Notes: generated by a model from the letters alone, not told the origin. A stretch of DNA of 64,000 bases from Moorena producens 3L (GCF_000211815.1 NZ_GL890967.1:1-64000); one strand, 5' to 3'; positions 1 through 9,493 are shown, numbered from the stretch's first letter. A program made the numbers and translations.

Positions 1-345
1 GGTTGGGAGGTTGAAGGTTGGGAGGTTGAAGGTTGGGAGGTTGAAGGTTGGGAGGTTGGGAGGTTGAAGGTTGAACGCGATGGACTTCGTCCCGCTTTCA
101 GCGAACCCGTGGCCTATTGGCCAAGGTTGAAGGTTGGAGGGTTGAACGCGATGGCGTGGCCTATTGGCCAAGGTTGAAGGTTGAAGGCTTGGAGGTGGTT
201 TTTGTCCAGGCGTCCGTTGTAGGGTAGGTTGGAGTTTGATGATTGACGGTGAGGGAATCTCAAATTAACATTACTGATTACTGATTACTGATTACTGATT
301 ACTGATTACTGATTACTGATTACTGATTACTGATTAATGATTACC
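1..345. repeat. Short tandem repeats and palindromic repeat copies
   Basis: There is no gene before 447. Positions 1-200 are built from the units GGTTGAA and GGTTGGGA, interrupted by copies of a palindromic repeat seen elsewhere (the GGCCTATTGGCC core near 110-122 and 160-171). Positions 268-345 are about eleven uninterrupted copies of the heptamer ATTACTG. Both blocks belong to the period-7 repeat class found across this window. No promoter or RNA gene is evident. Confidence 0.9.
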
Positions 346-446
346 GATTACCCTCAATCGTTCCACCATTGACCAACGCCTTGCCTGTTGCTGTTGCTAG
401 AGAAAACTGCACAGGTTAAATAGCCTGACATCTATATACTAGTAGA

Positions 447-1979
447 GTGCTGTCTCAATCGGTTATGGATGCATCTAGATACTCGACAATTCGGGTATTT
501 GACCCAACCAATAACGAAAAAGGCTACAAAGTCTGCCATCAACAGGAAGCACAGGAGTTTTTTCAACAAACACTCCTGGGATTGGATCAAAAGGAAAGGT
601 TATTAGCTCAGTGGGAGCGAGGTATCCAGGATTTACTGCTATCCTGGTTTCGTGCTGAGCTATCTACTGTTGATACTACATGTGATCCTAAATACCGGGC
701 GTTAGCTGGACTGTGTCTTCGGTGCTATGTTTCAATGCCTATCCTAAAGGCTTGTAAAAAACTAGCGAGTCAGTTTTGCCTTGACTATCGGTTAACTTAC
801 CGTGAGCTGCTATCCTATGTACTCAATGATGATGGCAAAACTCCGATTATTCTCGATAGTGATGGCAAAGCTCAACTGGTTGTTAATAAGCAAGGTGAGA
901 TTGAACCTGGACTTGGTCAGTTTTTTACGATTGATGTCTTGGCAAGCTATCGTCTGAACTCACCAGCTCGCTTCAGTTTGGACAATTGGGCATATCTGAA
1001 AACCAAACAACATCCTGATATCAAACGTTGCTTAGCTGAACAGGGATTGCCCTTGTCCAGTAACTGGTCACTGTTGGGACGAGTTAAACTCAGACACCTT
1101 GAACAGCTCTATCCACGCGATCGCAAACTAGTAGAAACCTTCCATACTGTCTATTCTCAAGACAGACAACAGCAACGGCGCCATAGAGTTAACCATAAAC
1201 TTAACCCTAGAGTTAACCAATGCCTTGAGCCTAGGGATGACCAACTCCAAGACATGCTCCACCTGTTGCCAGAACGTGGTGTTATCATCAATTCCACCAA
1301 AGAGCTTCACAAAGAACTAACCAGGATAGCCAAGGGTCTGCAAGAAGAGGAGATTTGGAGCCGCAGAGGAAGTCCGATCTGGGAACCTCTAGAAGCACGG
1401 GATCCAGAAACTGGCGAGTATGTCCCCAAAGAATTACCTGATCTAAACTCTATTAATACCATAGATCATTTAGGACAATCTGAATTGCAGGATTTTCTTG
1501 AACAGGGACTGATTGAGGTTTTAGATCACGCGATAGCGCAAGCCTTGGCTGAGCACATTGCCTCTTTAGAGCAAAGTCGCCGTTACGCTTGTTTTGCTTC
1601 AAAGGTTATCCCAGGTTTCCGATTCCTTTACTGTGAGGGTAAGTCTCTTAAAGAGATAGCAACCCTTGTGAAGATGACCAATCATTCCCAAGCCAGCCGA
1701 GTCTTGGCACCAGGGAAACTGCTGAATCGCGTTCATTATCTGAGTGTAGAAAATTTTTTCCAGCTTATCTCAACAACTACTAAGGGATTAGCTCTGGAAG
1801 AAAATGCCACAAAGCTCGATTATTTGAGTAACCTGATGCAGGAAGTAGAGGCTTTCTTGAACACACAAGTTTTTCAAGAAGCGGTAGCAGAACTGAGTAC
1901 TTCTAAAACCCGTTCAATGGCTAGTTTATATGCTCAGCGATTGTGCCGATATCTAGATGAACACAATCAAAAAAAATAA
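447..1979 (+). CDS. Sigma-like / HTH cyanobacterial protein heading the CHAT-CHASE2 cassette
   Basis: Soluble protein of 510 aa with no signal peptide or membrane segment. The C-terminal third contains a helix-turn-helix-like stretch (around GKSLKEIATLVKMTNHSQAS). Together with basic helical segments in the middle (RDRKLVETFHTVYSQDRQQQ), this recalls the divergent sigma-70-like proteins found beside DUF1822 and CHASE2 genes in cyanobacteria. I cannot assign sigma regions 2 or 4 with certainty. The GTG at 447 is used; an ATG at 465 is possible. The stop lies only a few bases before the DUF1822 gene, so the two are very likely co-transcribed. By context it could regulate the cassette. It could also be a structural protein with an HTH-like fold. 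Confidence 0.6.
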   Translation: MLSQSVMDASRYSTIRVFDPTNNEKGYKVCHQQEAQEFFQQTLLGLDQKERLLAQWERGIQDLLLSWFRAELSTVDTTCDPKYRALAGLCLRCYVSMPILKACKKLASQFCLDYRLTYRELLSYVLNDDGKTPIILDSDGKAQLVVNKQGEIEPGLGQFFTIDVLASYRLNSPARFSLDNWAYLKTKQHPDIKRCLAEQGLPLSSNWSLLGRVKLRHLEQLYPRDRKLVETFHTVYSQDRQQQRRHRVNHKLNPRVNQCLEPRDDQLQDMLHLLPERGVIINSTKELHKELTRIAKGLQEEEIWSRRGSPIWEPLEARDPETGEYVPKELPDLNSINTIDHLGQSELQDFLEQGLIEVLDHAIAQALAEHIASLEQSRRYACFASKVIPGFRFLYCEGKSLKEIATLVKMTNHSQASRVLAPGKLLNRVHYLSVENFFQLISTTTKGLALEENATKLDYLSNLMQEVEAFLNTQVFQEAVAELSTSKTRSMASLYAQRLCRYLDEHNQKK

Positions 1980-1990
1980 GGATGAAACTA

Positions 1991-3160
1991 ATGAATAAGG
2001 ATAGGACAGATTCCAGGGATATAGCCCTTGCAAACCGAGAAGTATTTTGGCTAGAACCTGAAGACTTTGAGCAAGCGATAAAGATTAGTGAAAAAGTTAA
2101 TAGTGAGGCCAAAAATTGGCCAAATTATCTAAATAGTTTAGCCTTATTTGGTTTTGAAAGATGGTTAGAAGAACGGGTTAAGCTGCCAATTAATAAGGAT
2201 AAATGTTCGGTGTTTCAACCAGAGTATGCTAATCTGATTGAAACGGTATGTAATTTTAAAGTTGGTAATTTTAATCTGTGTATAATTGTCACGGAAACCC
2301 TCATATATCCAGGGGTTAATATACCAATAGCTGCTGTTGAATTACCAGAACTTGCCGCTCATTTTTATATCATAATTGAGGTGAAAGAAACCCAAGAACA
2401 GGGTATTATTAGAGGTATTTTACGTCACGACGAGTTGGTTAACTATCGCGAAACAGCTAACTTACCACAAGGTAACCGTAACTATAACTTACCTCTGTCT
2501 TTATTTGATCAGCAACCAAATCATTTACTGCACTACTTGCGTTGGTTAGATTCCCAAGAGATCACAATTCCAGTTGCTGATACTAAGCGTTCTGTTCAGG
2601 AAATCCTACCATTCTTTGCTGAAACAGCCATTAATACAGCAGAATGGCTGCGAGGAGAAATGGATGAGTTAGCAAGCTGTTTATCTTGGCAACTGCTTCC
2701 TGACTATACCTTTTCTAAGCCATCAATGCGTCGGATTAGTCCAGTATCGGATGAACCAGACAGATATCGAGCGATCGCTAAAGAGTTGAGAAGACAAAAA
2801 GGATTAATTGTTCCGTCTCATGCTCGTGGCTCTTACCAAACTGTTAATTTAAATGGCATTCTGTTCAAACTATGTGCTGTTACCTGGTTCATTTACCAGA
2901 AAGCACCAGAAGATACTCGAGAATGGGCATTGCTATTGCTAATCGAAGACTGTCTTGGTAATACACTTCCCCCTGGTATGAAGTTACGAATCAGCGAATT
3001 CACTGGTGTTGTCTCTGAAGCGATATTGGTAAATGAACGTTATCTCCATGTTGCAGTAGCAGGTAGGTGGAACCAAAAATTTGTAGCTACCATTTCTCTA
3101 AGTAATGGAGCCTCATTAACCCTACTTCCCTTCGCTTTTGATCCTGATAAATGTTTATGA
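1991..3160 (+). CDS. DUF1822 family protein
   Basis: A DUF1822 protein, a cyanobacteria-specific family of unknown function. It is recognised by the opening block with FWLEPEDFEQAI and ALFGFERWLEER and by a C-terminal beta-rich half ending LTLLPFAFDP. It is soluble, with no signal peptide. An ATG at 1982 is in frame, but AAGGA sits directly against it. The ATG at 1991 has the same AAGGA at about 8 nt and is preferred (389 aa). DUF1822 genes are commonly found between a sigma-like gene and a CHAT/CHASE2 gene, exactly as here. This suggests a partner of the membrane CHAT protein, but no biochemical role is known to me. Confidence 0.8.
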   Translation: MNKDRTDSRDIALANREVFWLEPEDFEQAIKISEKVNSEAKNWPNYLNSLALFGFERWLEERVKLPINKDKCSVFQPEYANLIETVCNFKVGNFNLCIIVTETLIYPGVNIPIAAVELPELAAHFYIIIEVKETQEQGIIRGILRHDELVNYRETANLPQGNRNYNLPLSLFDQQPNHLLHYLRWLDSQEITIPVADTKRSVQEILPFFAETAINTAEWLRGEMDELASCLSWQLLPDYTFSKPSMRRISPVSDEPDRYRAIAKELRRQKGLIVPSHARGSYQTVNLNGILFKLCAVTWFIYQKAPEDTREWALLLLIEDCLGNTLPPGMKLRISEFTGVVSEAILVNERYLHVAVAGRWNQKFVATISLSNGASLTLLPFAFDPDKCL

Positions 3161-3289
3161 TATTTTAAGAGGGAGTAGGGAGTAGGGAGTAGGGAGTAGG
3201 GGGAATAAAAAAGTAACAAATTACCATTTTTAAATTGGAGCGAAGCGATGTTTCAAGCCCCCGACTTCATTTGTAGTATTTTTTTTAAT

Positions 3290-3330
3290 TTTTAATTGAT
3301 AATTTTGAATTGGAGCGAAGCGATTGACAA
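3290..3330 (+). promoter_or_regulatory. Dispersed repeat carrying SD and TTG start of the CHAT-CHASE2 gene
   Basis: A roughly 35-bp AT-rich repeat ends in GGAGCGAAGCGATTGAC. GGAG acts as Shine-Dalgarno, and the TTG at 3324 is the start codon of the next gene. A near-identical copy on the other strand (12541-12578) does the same job for dprA. A third, partial copy at about 3235-3254 (GGAGCGAAGCGATG) leads to no gene. A repeat therefore supplies translation starts to two unrelated genes. Confidence 0.65.
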
Positions 3331-5813
3331 CTAATCATCAAAGTAGTTTTAGACTAAATGTTTGGCAAGCTGATTCATCCTGTCTGTTTTATTTACGGGG
3401 TAATCACGGACAGGAAGTATCCGCAAAGTTGGACTATCCAGCTAAAGTAATAGACTGTTATGAGGAGTGGCGATACCTTTACCTCCAGTTTTACCCGAAA
3501 TTGCGAGCAAGAGAATTATCCAGTGGTGCCATCACACCATTAGTCGATGACTTGGGACATGAATTAGAAGAAGCAAAAGAGATATTTCTGGATGTCTTTC
3601 AACGGTGGTTAGGTCAATTACAGACTATTCGAGAAACAATTCAACATCAAATTTTCACTATTGCTAGAAAGGAATCACAGTCAAAGAAGACAGCAGAAGC
3701 CTATCGAGAAGTAGCTATTTTTATAGCCTGCGATTCTGTGGAATTGGCACGGCTTCCTTGGGAAGCATGGCAGTTGCTTCCAGAGGATATCCCCAGTGGG
3801 AGAATTCGGATTACCAGGATTCCGATGACTACTCAGGGAGAAACAATAGCGCTAGATAATATGCGCCATGGGAAACCTCGGATTTTAGCGATTTTGGGGG
3901 ATAATACAGATCTGAATTTGGAGAAAGATAAGCAGGCTCTTAAGTTGCTCAAAGGAGTTGCTCAAGTAGAGTTCTTTGACTGGCAACACCAAGAAGATGG
4001 GGTGAATCTTAAAGCAGCACTGGCGGCAGAAATAACCGATGAAAGGGGGTGGGATGCTCTATTTTTTATGGGTCATAGTGATGAAACAAAAGTTACTGAT
4101 GGAAAATTAGCGATCGCGCCAGAGCAGTTGGTATCTATCAGTGAAATAAAGGAATACCTAACTACTGCTAAAAATCAGGGACTTCAGTTGTGCGTCTTTA
4201 ACTCCTGTAATGGTCTAAAAATAGCGAATCGGTTGGCTGATTTAGGATTGCAAGTGGTGATCATGCGGGAGGAAGTTCATGATAATGTTGCTCATGTATT
4301 TCTCAAAGAATTTTGCAGCAGCTTAGCTCAGTATCAGGATGTCCAGGAAGCAATGCTGGCAGCTTGTCGCAATTTACAGGTAAGTGAAAAATTTGTCTAT
4401 CCATCAGCTTACCTGATTCCTTCGTTTTTTAGTCCCTATGGTGCTAAGCCATTTCGGATTGAGCCTTGGGGTTACCAGAAACTACTTCAGCAGTGGCTAC
4501 CTAAACCAAAAGAAGCGATCGCATTAGCTAGTGTGCTTTTAGTTAGCGCTATGGTTCCTGTACAAGACATGTTGCTAGATGGGCGAACGTTTCTTCAAGC
4601 TGTCTATCGCGATAGCACAAACCAGTTTCCTCGGGAGGGGTTATCCTCGGCGAAGCCACGCTCTGTACTGTTAATTGCTATTGATCAAGACTCAATCAAT
4701 CAGGCGCAACTGGAGATTAAAGGCTTTAAAACCCAGCCGATGGAACGGGAATACCTTGGCAAATTAGTCAGACAACTCTCGAACTCAGGCGCTAAGGTAA
4801 TTGGAATTGATTATCTGCTCCATACCCAAGAACCGAGAGAGGAAAAACTGGCTAGTGCGATTCAATCCGCTGTCAGTCAACAGGATACCTGGTTTGTCTT
4901 TGGGGTCAATCAGGATAAAAATCGCAAGGTGTTTCCGAAAATTGCTAGCCCTAAATGGAGTCTACAAGGGGATATTACTTTTTTCCGTTGGGATATGGAA
5001 CTCCCGCAGGATGCCACCTGCAACAAGTCATGTCCTTTTGCCTATCTACTGGCTCTATCACACCAGTTGCACCAACAGCCAAACCACGGGATAGGATTAA
5101 ATCCTAATTTTGAAAGTACCACCAACTTTCAGCAGCAAGTTAGTCAGTATCTTCAGCAAGTCAGTAGCCAGGATAATGCGATTGGCCGTAGGCCACGCTA
5201 CGCGAACGCATCCGTTAAACCAAAGAATCTACCTTTTGCGATTGGCCGTAGGCCACGCTACGCGATCGCATCCGTTAAACCAAAGAATCTACCGTTAGGG
5301 ATGCGCTATATTATTGACTTTTCTATTCCTCCAGAACAGGCTTATGAGCACAAGCCTGCTTGGGAATTCCTCAAAAGTGACTTTTCTAACATTGAGCAGC
5401 AAGTGGTTATCATTGCCTCTGGGGGATATGATGAAGCCGAGGATAATTTTTCTCTACCTCTAGCTATTGAATATTGGTGTAATCCACTGAATCGAACCAG
5501 AAAGCCACCAGATACTTGTCCCAAGGTATTTACCGGAGGTGAAGCCCATGCTTACATGGTTCACCATTTTTTATCGCAGCATACAATAAAATTAATTCCC
5601 GACAGCTGGATGATTCTATTAGCAGCATTGTCAGGAAAAGGAACAATGCTGCTACTGCTCCAGCAAAAGCCTCAAGAACGACAGCAATCAATATTGATAT
5701 TATTTGGTGCTACAGCGGTCTATGGAATAATCGGACTACAGGCTTATATCTCAGCTTCTCTTTTAATGCCTATAGCTTTACCATCAATTATACTCTGGTT
5801 TTATATTATTTAG
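3324..5813 (+). CDS. CHAT-CHASE2 membrane protein (caspase-like domain plus CHASE2 sensor)
   Basis: 829 aa. An N-terminal CHAT (caspase HetF-associated) domain occupies about residues 110-385. It has the expected dyad: His251 in FFMGHSDE and Cys295 in FNSCNG. A membrane segment near 393-412 leads to an extracytoplasmic CHASE2 sensor (about 415-720), recognised by SVLLIAIDQDSI and GAKVIGIDYLL, and then two or three C-terminal membrane helices. The predicted topology is a cytoplasmic protease-like domain coupled to a sensor outside the membrane. The start is the TTG at 3324 with GGAG upstream. Oddity: residues 619-658 are two tandem 20-residue copies of a translated palindromic repeat, and a related repeat trace (SSAKPRS) occurs near residue 445. 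It is the third gene of the cassette. Proteolytic activity is inferred from the dyad only. Confidence 0.85.
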   Translation: MTTNHQSSFRLNVWQADSSCLFYLRGNHGQEVSAKLDYPAKVIDCYEEWRYLYLQFYPKLRARELSSGAITPLVDDLGHELEEAKEIFLDVFQRWLGQLQTIRETIQHQIFTIARKESQSKKTAEAYREVAIFIACDSVELARLPWEAWQLLPEDIPSGRIRITRIPMTTQGETIALDNMRHGKPRILAILGDNTDLNLEKDKQALKLLKGVAQVEFFDWQHQEDGVNLKAALAAEITDERGWDALFFMGHSDETKVTDGKLAIAPEQLVSISEIKEYLTTAKNQGLQLCVFNSCNGLKIANRLADLGLQVVIMREEVHDNVAHVFLKEFCSSLAQYQDVQEAMLAACRNLQVSEKFVYPSAYLIPSFFSPYGAKPFRIEPWGYQKLLQQWLPKPKEAIALASVLLVSAMVPVQDMLLDGRTFLQAVYRDSTNQFPREGLSSAKPRSVLLIAIDQDSINQAQLEIKGFKTQPMEREYLGKLVRQLSNSGAKVIGIDYLLHTQEPREEKLASAIQSAVSQQDTWFVFGVNQDKNRKVFPKIASPKWSLQGDITFFRWDMELPQDATCNKSCPFAYLLALSHQLHQQPNHGIGLNPNFESTTNFQQQVSQYLQQVSSQDNAIGRRPRYANASVKPKNLPFAIGRRPRYAIASVKPKNLPLGMRYIIDFSIPPEQAYEHKPAWEFLKSDFSNIEQQVVIIASGGYDEAEDNFSLPLAIEYWCNPLNRTRKPPDTCPKVFTGGEAHAYMVHHFLSQHTIKLIPDSWMILLAALSGKGTMLLLLQQKPQERQQSILILFGATAVYGIIGLQAYISASLLMPIALPSIILWFYII
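5178..5297. repeat. In-frame 60-bp tandem duplication of a palindromic element inside a CDS
   Basis: Two adjacent 60-bp copies (5178-5237 and 5238-5297) each begin with GCGATTGGCCGTAGGCCACG and run into a HIP1-like GCGATCGC. They encode AIGRRPRYA(N/I)ASVKPKNLP twice. Sixty bases keep the frame. The same palindrome family occurs at 28398, 37815 and 44707. Confidence 0.9.
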
Positions 5814-5873
5814 TTAATTATTAATTGGTAATTATTAATTTAATTTCCGGCAAGCCTTTAACATTTAAATCCT

Positions 5874-6563
5874 ATGTATCGATTAATTAGAGTCTTTTAT
5901 CTACTGCTAATTACTGGAACGATGAGTATTAGTTGTCCGACCTCATCAGTATCAATTGCAGCTTCGTTTACCAGTCAAGGGAATCAAGTACCGAAAGCAG
6001 TGAGTCAAACCAAACAGGAAACACAATCTGTATGGGCTAAGATCCGAGATATTTTTCGTAGGAAGAAGGATGAAGCAGGTACCCATGGAGAGTTTTGTTC
6101 AATTTCCCCTAATATTGCTGCCTATCGCACCTGGAGTGACCAACCTCTATTTGCTTGGGAAGGAAGTGTTAATATCATTCAAGTTCGTTCCTCTCGCAAT
6201 GGACAAGCGTTATGGTCTTATCAGGTAAACGATAATCAGACTAGTGTTATGTACAATGCTGATGGTAAAGGTCAGCCACTTCAACGAGGTAAAGAATATT
6301 ATTACTGGGTAGAGTACAACACAACGGATAATAATGGACAACTAATTACAGATACCGAAACTATTCCCTTTCAAGTTATGGGTGCTGAAGCGTATCAGAT
6401 TATCCAAGCTGAATTGCCAGCTGAGCAGTTTCGAGATCAGCATGCGAGTTACTTTGCTGATCGCGATCTTTTCCTAGATGTGGTACGAGTGATTTCGGTG
6501 TTTGGGGACTTAGATAGTTGGAAAACTAATACTGAGGAATTATATCAAGAGTTTTGTGAGTAG
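5874..6563 (+). CDS. Secreted protein of unknown function, last gene of the CHAT-CHASE2 cassette
   Basis: 229 aa starting MYRLIRVFYLLLITGTMSIS, a clear N-terminal hydrophobic signal or anchor. It continues with a basic linker (KIRDIFRRKKDEAG) and a beta-rich domain from about residue 75 (CSISPNIAAYRTWSDQPLF, LQRGKEYYYWVEY) resembling the small beta-sandwich periplasmic proteins often adjacent to CHAT proteins (the DUF928-like group). I cannot assign the family firmly. It lies 60 bp after the CHAT-CHASE2 stop on the same strand. An extracytoplasmic partner or ligand of the CHASE2 sensor is a plausible but untested role. Confidence 0.65.
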   Translation: MYRLIRVFYLLLITGTMSISCPTSSVSIAASFTSQGNQVPKAVSQTKQETQSVWAKIRDIFRRKKDEAGTHGEFCSISPNIAAYRTWSDQPLFAWEGSVNIIQVRSSRNGQALWSYQVNDNQTSVMYNADGKGQPLQRGKEYYYWVEYNTTDNNGQLITDTETIPFQVMGAEAYQIIQAELPAEQFRDQHASYFADRDLFLDVVRVISVFGDLDSWKTNTEELYQEFCE

Positions 6564-6713
6564 TCAAGGACTAATTTATCTTAAAAATTACTGTAAAATA
6601 AATTAATATTACTCCTGACTCAAAGCTCCTCAATCGGAGGATAGTTTGTTATGTCAAAATCAGGTATTATCAGTCTTCACAATTCATAATTTTTAGTTTT
6701 CATAGTCTAACGA

Positions 6714-6854
6714 GACTAGGGCGTGTCTTCAAACTCCGAGTACCCCCGTTGGTCCCCCTTAAAAAAGGGGACTTTGAGTATGGCTCCCCCCTTAATAAGG
6801 GGGGCTGGGGGGGATCTAATATCTTGCGGAAAACTTTGAAAACACGCCCTAGTC
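6714..6854. mobile_element. 141-bp MITE-like element with about 22-bp terminal inverted repeats
   Basis: The left end GACTAGGGCGTGTCTTCAAA and right end TTTGAAAACACGCCCTAGTC are inverted repeats with few mismatches. The interior holds two G/C-run stem-loops (CCCCCTT...AAGGGG type). There is no coding capacity. The CTAG at both ends resembles the target preference of IS5-family insertions, but no parent transposase is present. Flanking sequence at 6564-6713 shows nothing recognisable. Confidence 0.65.
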
Positions 6855-6953
6855 TTAACTACAGGAATTAGACGTAAGCATTCAGCCGTCAGCCGTTGGC
6901 CTTTGGCCACGCTACTTGAGGTGCCGTCAGCCGTCAGCCGTTGGCCTATGGCT

Positions 6954-7080
6954 GATAGCTGAATGCTGAATGCTGAATGCTGAATGCTGATAGCTGAATG
7001 CTGATAGCTGAATGCTGAATGCTGAATGCTGATAGCTGAATGCTGAATGCTGATAGCTGAATGCTGAATGCTGAATGCTT
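6954..7080. repeat. Heptameric tandem repeat (GCTGAAT/GCTGATA)
   Basis: About seventeen consecutive 7-bp units alternate GCTGAAT and GCTGATA. They are preceded (6885-6953) by palindromic repeat fragments (GGCCTTTGGCCACGCTACTT). The following 7081-7477 contains no convincing gene: the 116-aa minus-strand frame there simply translates the repeat. Confidence 0.85.
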
Positions 7081-7477
7081 ACAATTAGACAGCAAATCGA
7101 CTTGTAGTGTTCTACTAGCTATAGTTTTTTTTGAATAGTTTTGCCTAAGTCCTAAACTAGTTTCATATTTCCTTAAAGCTCTCTTAACAAAACCATTAAT
7201 TATATTGATAATAACTTGATGCACGTTGTCCGGAACACCTGATAAGATCGTTCTAATCAACGTCAAGATTGTTTTTACAGAAACCTGGAACGGCATAGGA
7301 AGCTATAGTTATCAACATTCATTGAGGGGTTTGAGGGAGCTCCTGAATTATATTAGCGCTGTTAGTTCTAACCTCTCGTTGCTAGATAATTGATCAACTA
7401 CCAATCTAATCAGCCATTAAAGTTAATTCTTGTTTGAACAGTCAGTAGTAACCAAATGTAGTCGAGATAATCTAAAA

Positions 7478-7666
7478 ATGAAAAAAAAACTGGCCAAAAT
7501 TGTTAATACTGCAGTCACCAGTGTTGCTCTTTGTATTGCGATCGCATGTTACGTTTATAAAGCAGAGGCTGCTCCTGTGTTTCGGAATATTTCCTGGGAA
7601 GGAATTAATGGGTTGAGAGTTGAATTTATGTTCAGGTTCGACCAGCAGTTTGTAGTGGGATTTTAA
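7478..7666 (+). CDS. Small secreted peptide or truncated secreted-protein start
   Basis: 62 aa from the ATG at 7478. MKKKLAKIVNTAVTSVALCI is a strong signal peptide with a likely AEA-A cleavage near residue 34, leaving a mature part of about 28 aa that ends abruptly at VVGF. Repeat sequence follows immediately (7700-7940), so this may be the 5' remnant of a larger secreted protein cut by repeat insertion. A GTG or TTG further upstream would add 16 residues without SD support. Unrecognised family. Confidence 0.35.
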   Translation: MKKKLAKIVNTAVTSVALCIAIACYVYKAEAAPVFRNISWEGINGLRVEFMFRFDQQFVVGF

Positions 7667-7762
7667 GATAAACCCTCCTAAATAGCCTCAAAAGTAGATC
7701 CAGAGCTAGGTAATAGTCCATCAGCAGTATCTCCTTCTCTTGATGCAGTCGCTGCTCCACGT

Positions 7763-7938
7763 GGGTTTCAGTCATTTTGGTAGCGCCGACGTATTTCCGA
7801 GATCTTGCACCATTGTCATTAATCGTAGGCTGGGCAGTGCCTACCAACGCCCTTTGCAAGGTTCATGATCTGTGGTGCACTGCCCACCCTACATGAACCT
7901 TGGGTTTCAGTCATTTTGGTAGCGCCGATGTATTTTCC
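7763..7938. repeat. Direct repeat flanking a 68-bp inverted-repeat element
   Basis: GGGTTTCAGTCATTTTGGTA recurs at 7763 and 7902, each followed by GCGCCGA(C/T)GTATTT. Between them, 7825-7892 is bounded by imperfect inverted repeats (GTAGGCTGGGCAGTGC and GCACTGCCCACCCTAC). This looks like a small mobile palindrome near a duplicated segment. Nothing coding was found in 7667-8182. Confidence 0.6.
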
Positions 7939-8182
7939 TAGCTCTGCTTCGCTTTTAGGGGATTTCGAGTCTAGAGCCTTTGAAAGTACCACTAGGAGCA
8001 ATCGTCACCGTTAATAAACTATAGCGCTGTGCCCAGGGAATAGGAAATAGTTACAAAAACAGACCCCGGCGCGGGGAGATGTCCATCTCCCCATCTGCAT
8101 CTTAGCGTGCTACTTTTATGAATTGGTATTATGTATTGATATTATTTCGGTGGTGGCTTCCAGGGTAAAATAAAATCTACTA

Positions 8183-9493
8183 ATGAGTCAAACAAAATGG
8201 TCTAACTTCTACAAATTAGAAGACTGGTGGTCTGTATGGATTGGTCTGCTGTTATTGGGGACGGTGTTTAGTGGCATCATAACCGTTGTGCCAAAGATGC
8301 CTAAATGGAAAGGGATAGATTTCTTATCGGCACTCCCCTGGGAATTGTTTCCTAAACTGGCATTGCTCGCCATTGGTTTATGTGCTCTGTTTACCCTTGG
8401 CAACCTGGTAATGAAGGGAAAAGAAGGCAGAAACATGATACCAGGCTTTTTGGTTATCTTTCTCTTGTCAGTTTTATCCTATATACTTGGGAATTCACAG
8501 ACCGCTAAAGCAATTAACCTCGGCTATGCTTTCTGGGCATTGTTGATTGGACTAATCATCAGTAATACGATTGGTACACCAAGGTGGATGATGCCAGCGG
8601 TGCGTACTGAATATTACATCAAGACTGGCTTAGTGATTCTCGGTGCAGAAATTCTCTTTAACCGAATTGTCGAATTCGGACCCTATGGTTTAGCGTCCGC
8701 TTGGCTGGTTACGCCTATTGTGATCATATTTATGTATCTGTTTGGTACTCGGGTTCTGAAAATGCAGCAGAAATCACTGGTGATGGTAGTCGCCACATCC
8801 ACATCAGTGTGTGGTGTATCAGCCGCTATTGCAGCAGCAGCAGCCTGTAAGGCTAAGAAAAACGAGTTGACTTTAGCTGTAGGGATGACTCTCATTTTTA
8901 CTGTTGCCATGATGGTGATCATGCCCTTGTTTGTCAAGGCTGTAGGTATGAATGAATTAGTCAGTGGTGCATGGCTGGGGGGAACCATTGATTCTACTGG
9001 CGCAGTTGTCGCTGCTGGTGAAACAGTAGGGGAAATTGCTGGTCAAGCAGCTGCTTTAGTTAAGATGATTCAAAATATGCTGATCGGAGTGATAGCTTTT
9101 GCGATCGCTTTATTTTGGGTGTTTTTTATAGAGCGCGAGCCAAATGCTCCTAAACCACAACTGAGGGAATTATGGGTACGTTTGCCCAAGTTTATCTTAG
9201 GTTTTATAGCTGCTTCTCTGTTAGTATCCTTTGTTTGTATTCCCTTGATGGGGATGGATACAGTTAAAAACATTCTTAGTCAAACCAAGATCTATCGTGG
9301 CTGGCTATTTTGTATCGCATTTTTGTCCATTGGTCTAGACTCGAACTTTCGGGATTTAGGAACACAACTTCAGGGTGGTAAACCCATGATTCTTTATTTG
9401 GTAGGGCAGAGTTTTAACATTGTCCTGACTTTGGCTATAGCTTGGCTAATGTTAAGCGGAATTATTTTTCCTATACCGGAGTTAGCACAGTGA
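8183..9493 (+). CDS. YeiH/UPF0324-family putative sulfate exporter
   Basis: 436-aa polytopic membrane protein of the Cons_hypoth698/YeiH family, annotated elsewhere as putative sulfate exporter. Visible family signatures are ATSTSVCGVSAAIAAAAA in the middle and WLGGTIDSTGAVVAAGE, with 10 or more hydrophobic helices. Length is normal for the long cyanobacterial form. Substrate is not experimentally fixed for the family (sulfonate or sulfite export has been proposed). The ATG at 8183 is the first good start. Its TGA overlaps the GTG of the next small gene (GTGA), implying coupled translation. Confidence 0.85.
   Translation: MSQTKWSNFYKLEDWWSVWIGLLLLGTVFSGIITVVPKMPKWKGIDFLSALPWELFPKLALLAIGLCALFTLGNLVMKGKEGRNMIPGFLVIFLLSVLSYILGNSQTAKAINLGYAFWALLIGLIISNTIGTPRWMMPAVRTEYYIKTGLVILGAEILFNRIVEFGPYGLASAWLVTPIVIIFMYLFGTRVLKMQQKSLVMVVATSTSVCGVSAAIAAAAACKAKKNELTLAVGMTLIFTVAMMVIMPLFVKAVGMNELVSGAWLGGTIDSTGAVVAAGETVGEIAGQAAALVKMIQNMLIGVIAFAIALFWVFFIEREPNAPKPQLRELWVRLPKFILGFIAASLLVSFVCIPLMGMDTVKNILSQTKIYRGWLFCIAFLSIGLDSNFRDLGTQLQGGKPMILYLVGQSFNIVLTLAIAWLMLSGIIFPIPELAQ

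Noticed and set aside
6946..7296. 116-aa minus-strand frame
   Set aside because: The C-terminal half is the translated heptamer array (SAFSIQL repeats), with no recognisable domain.
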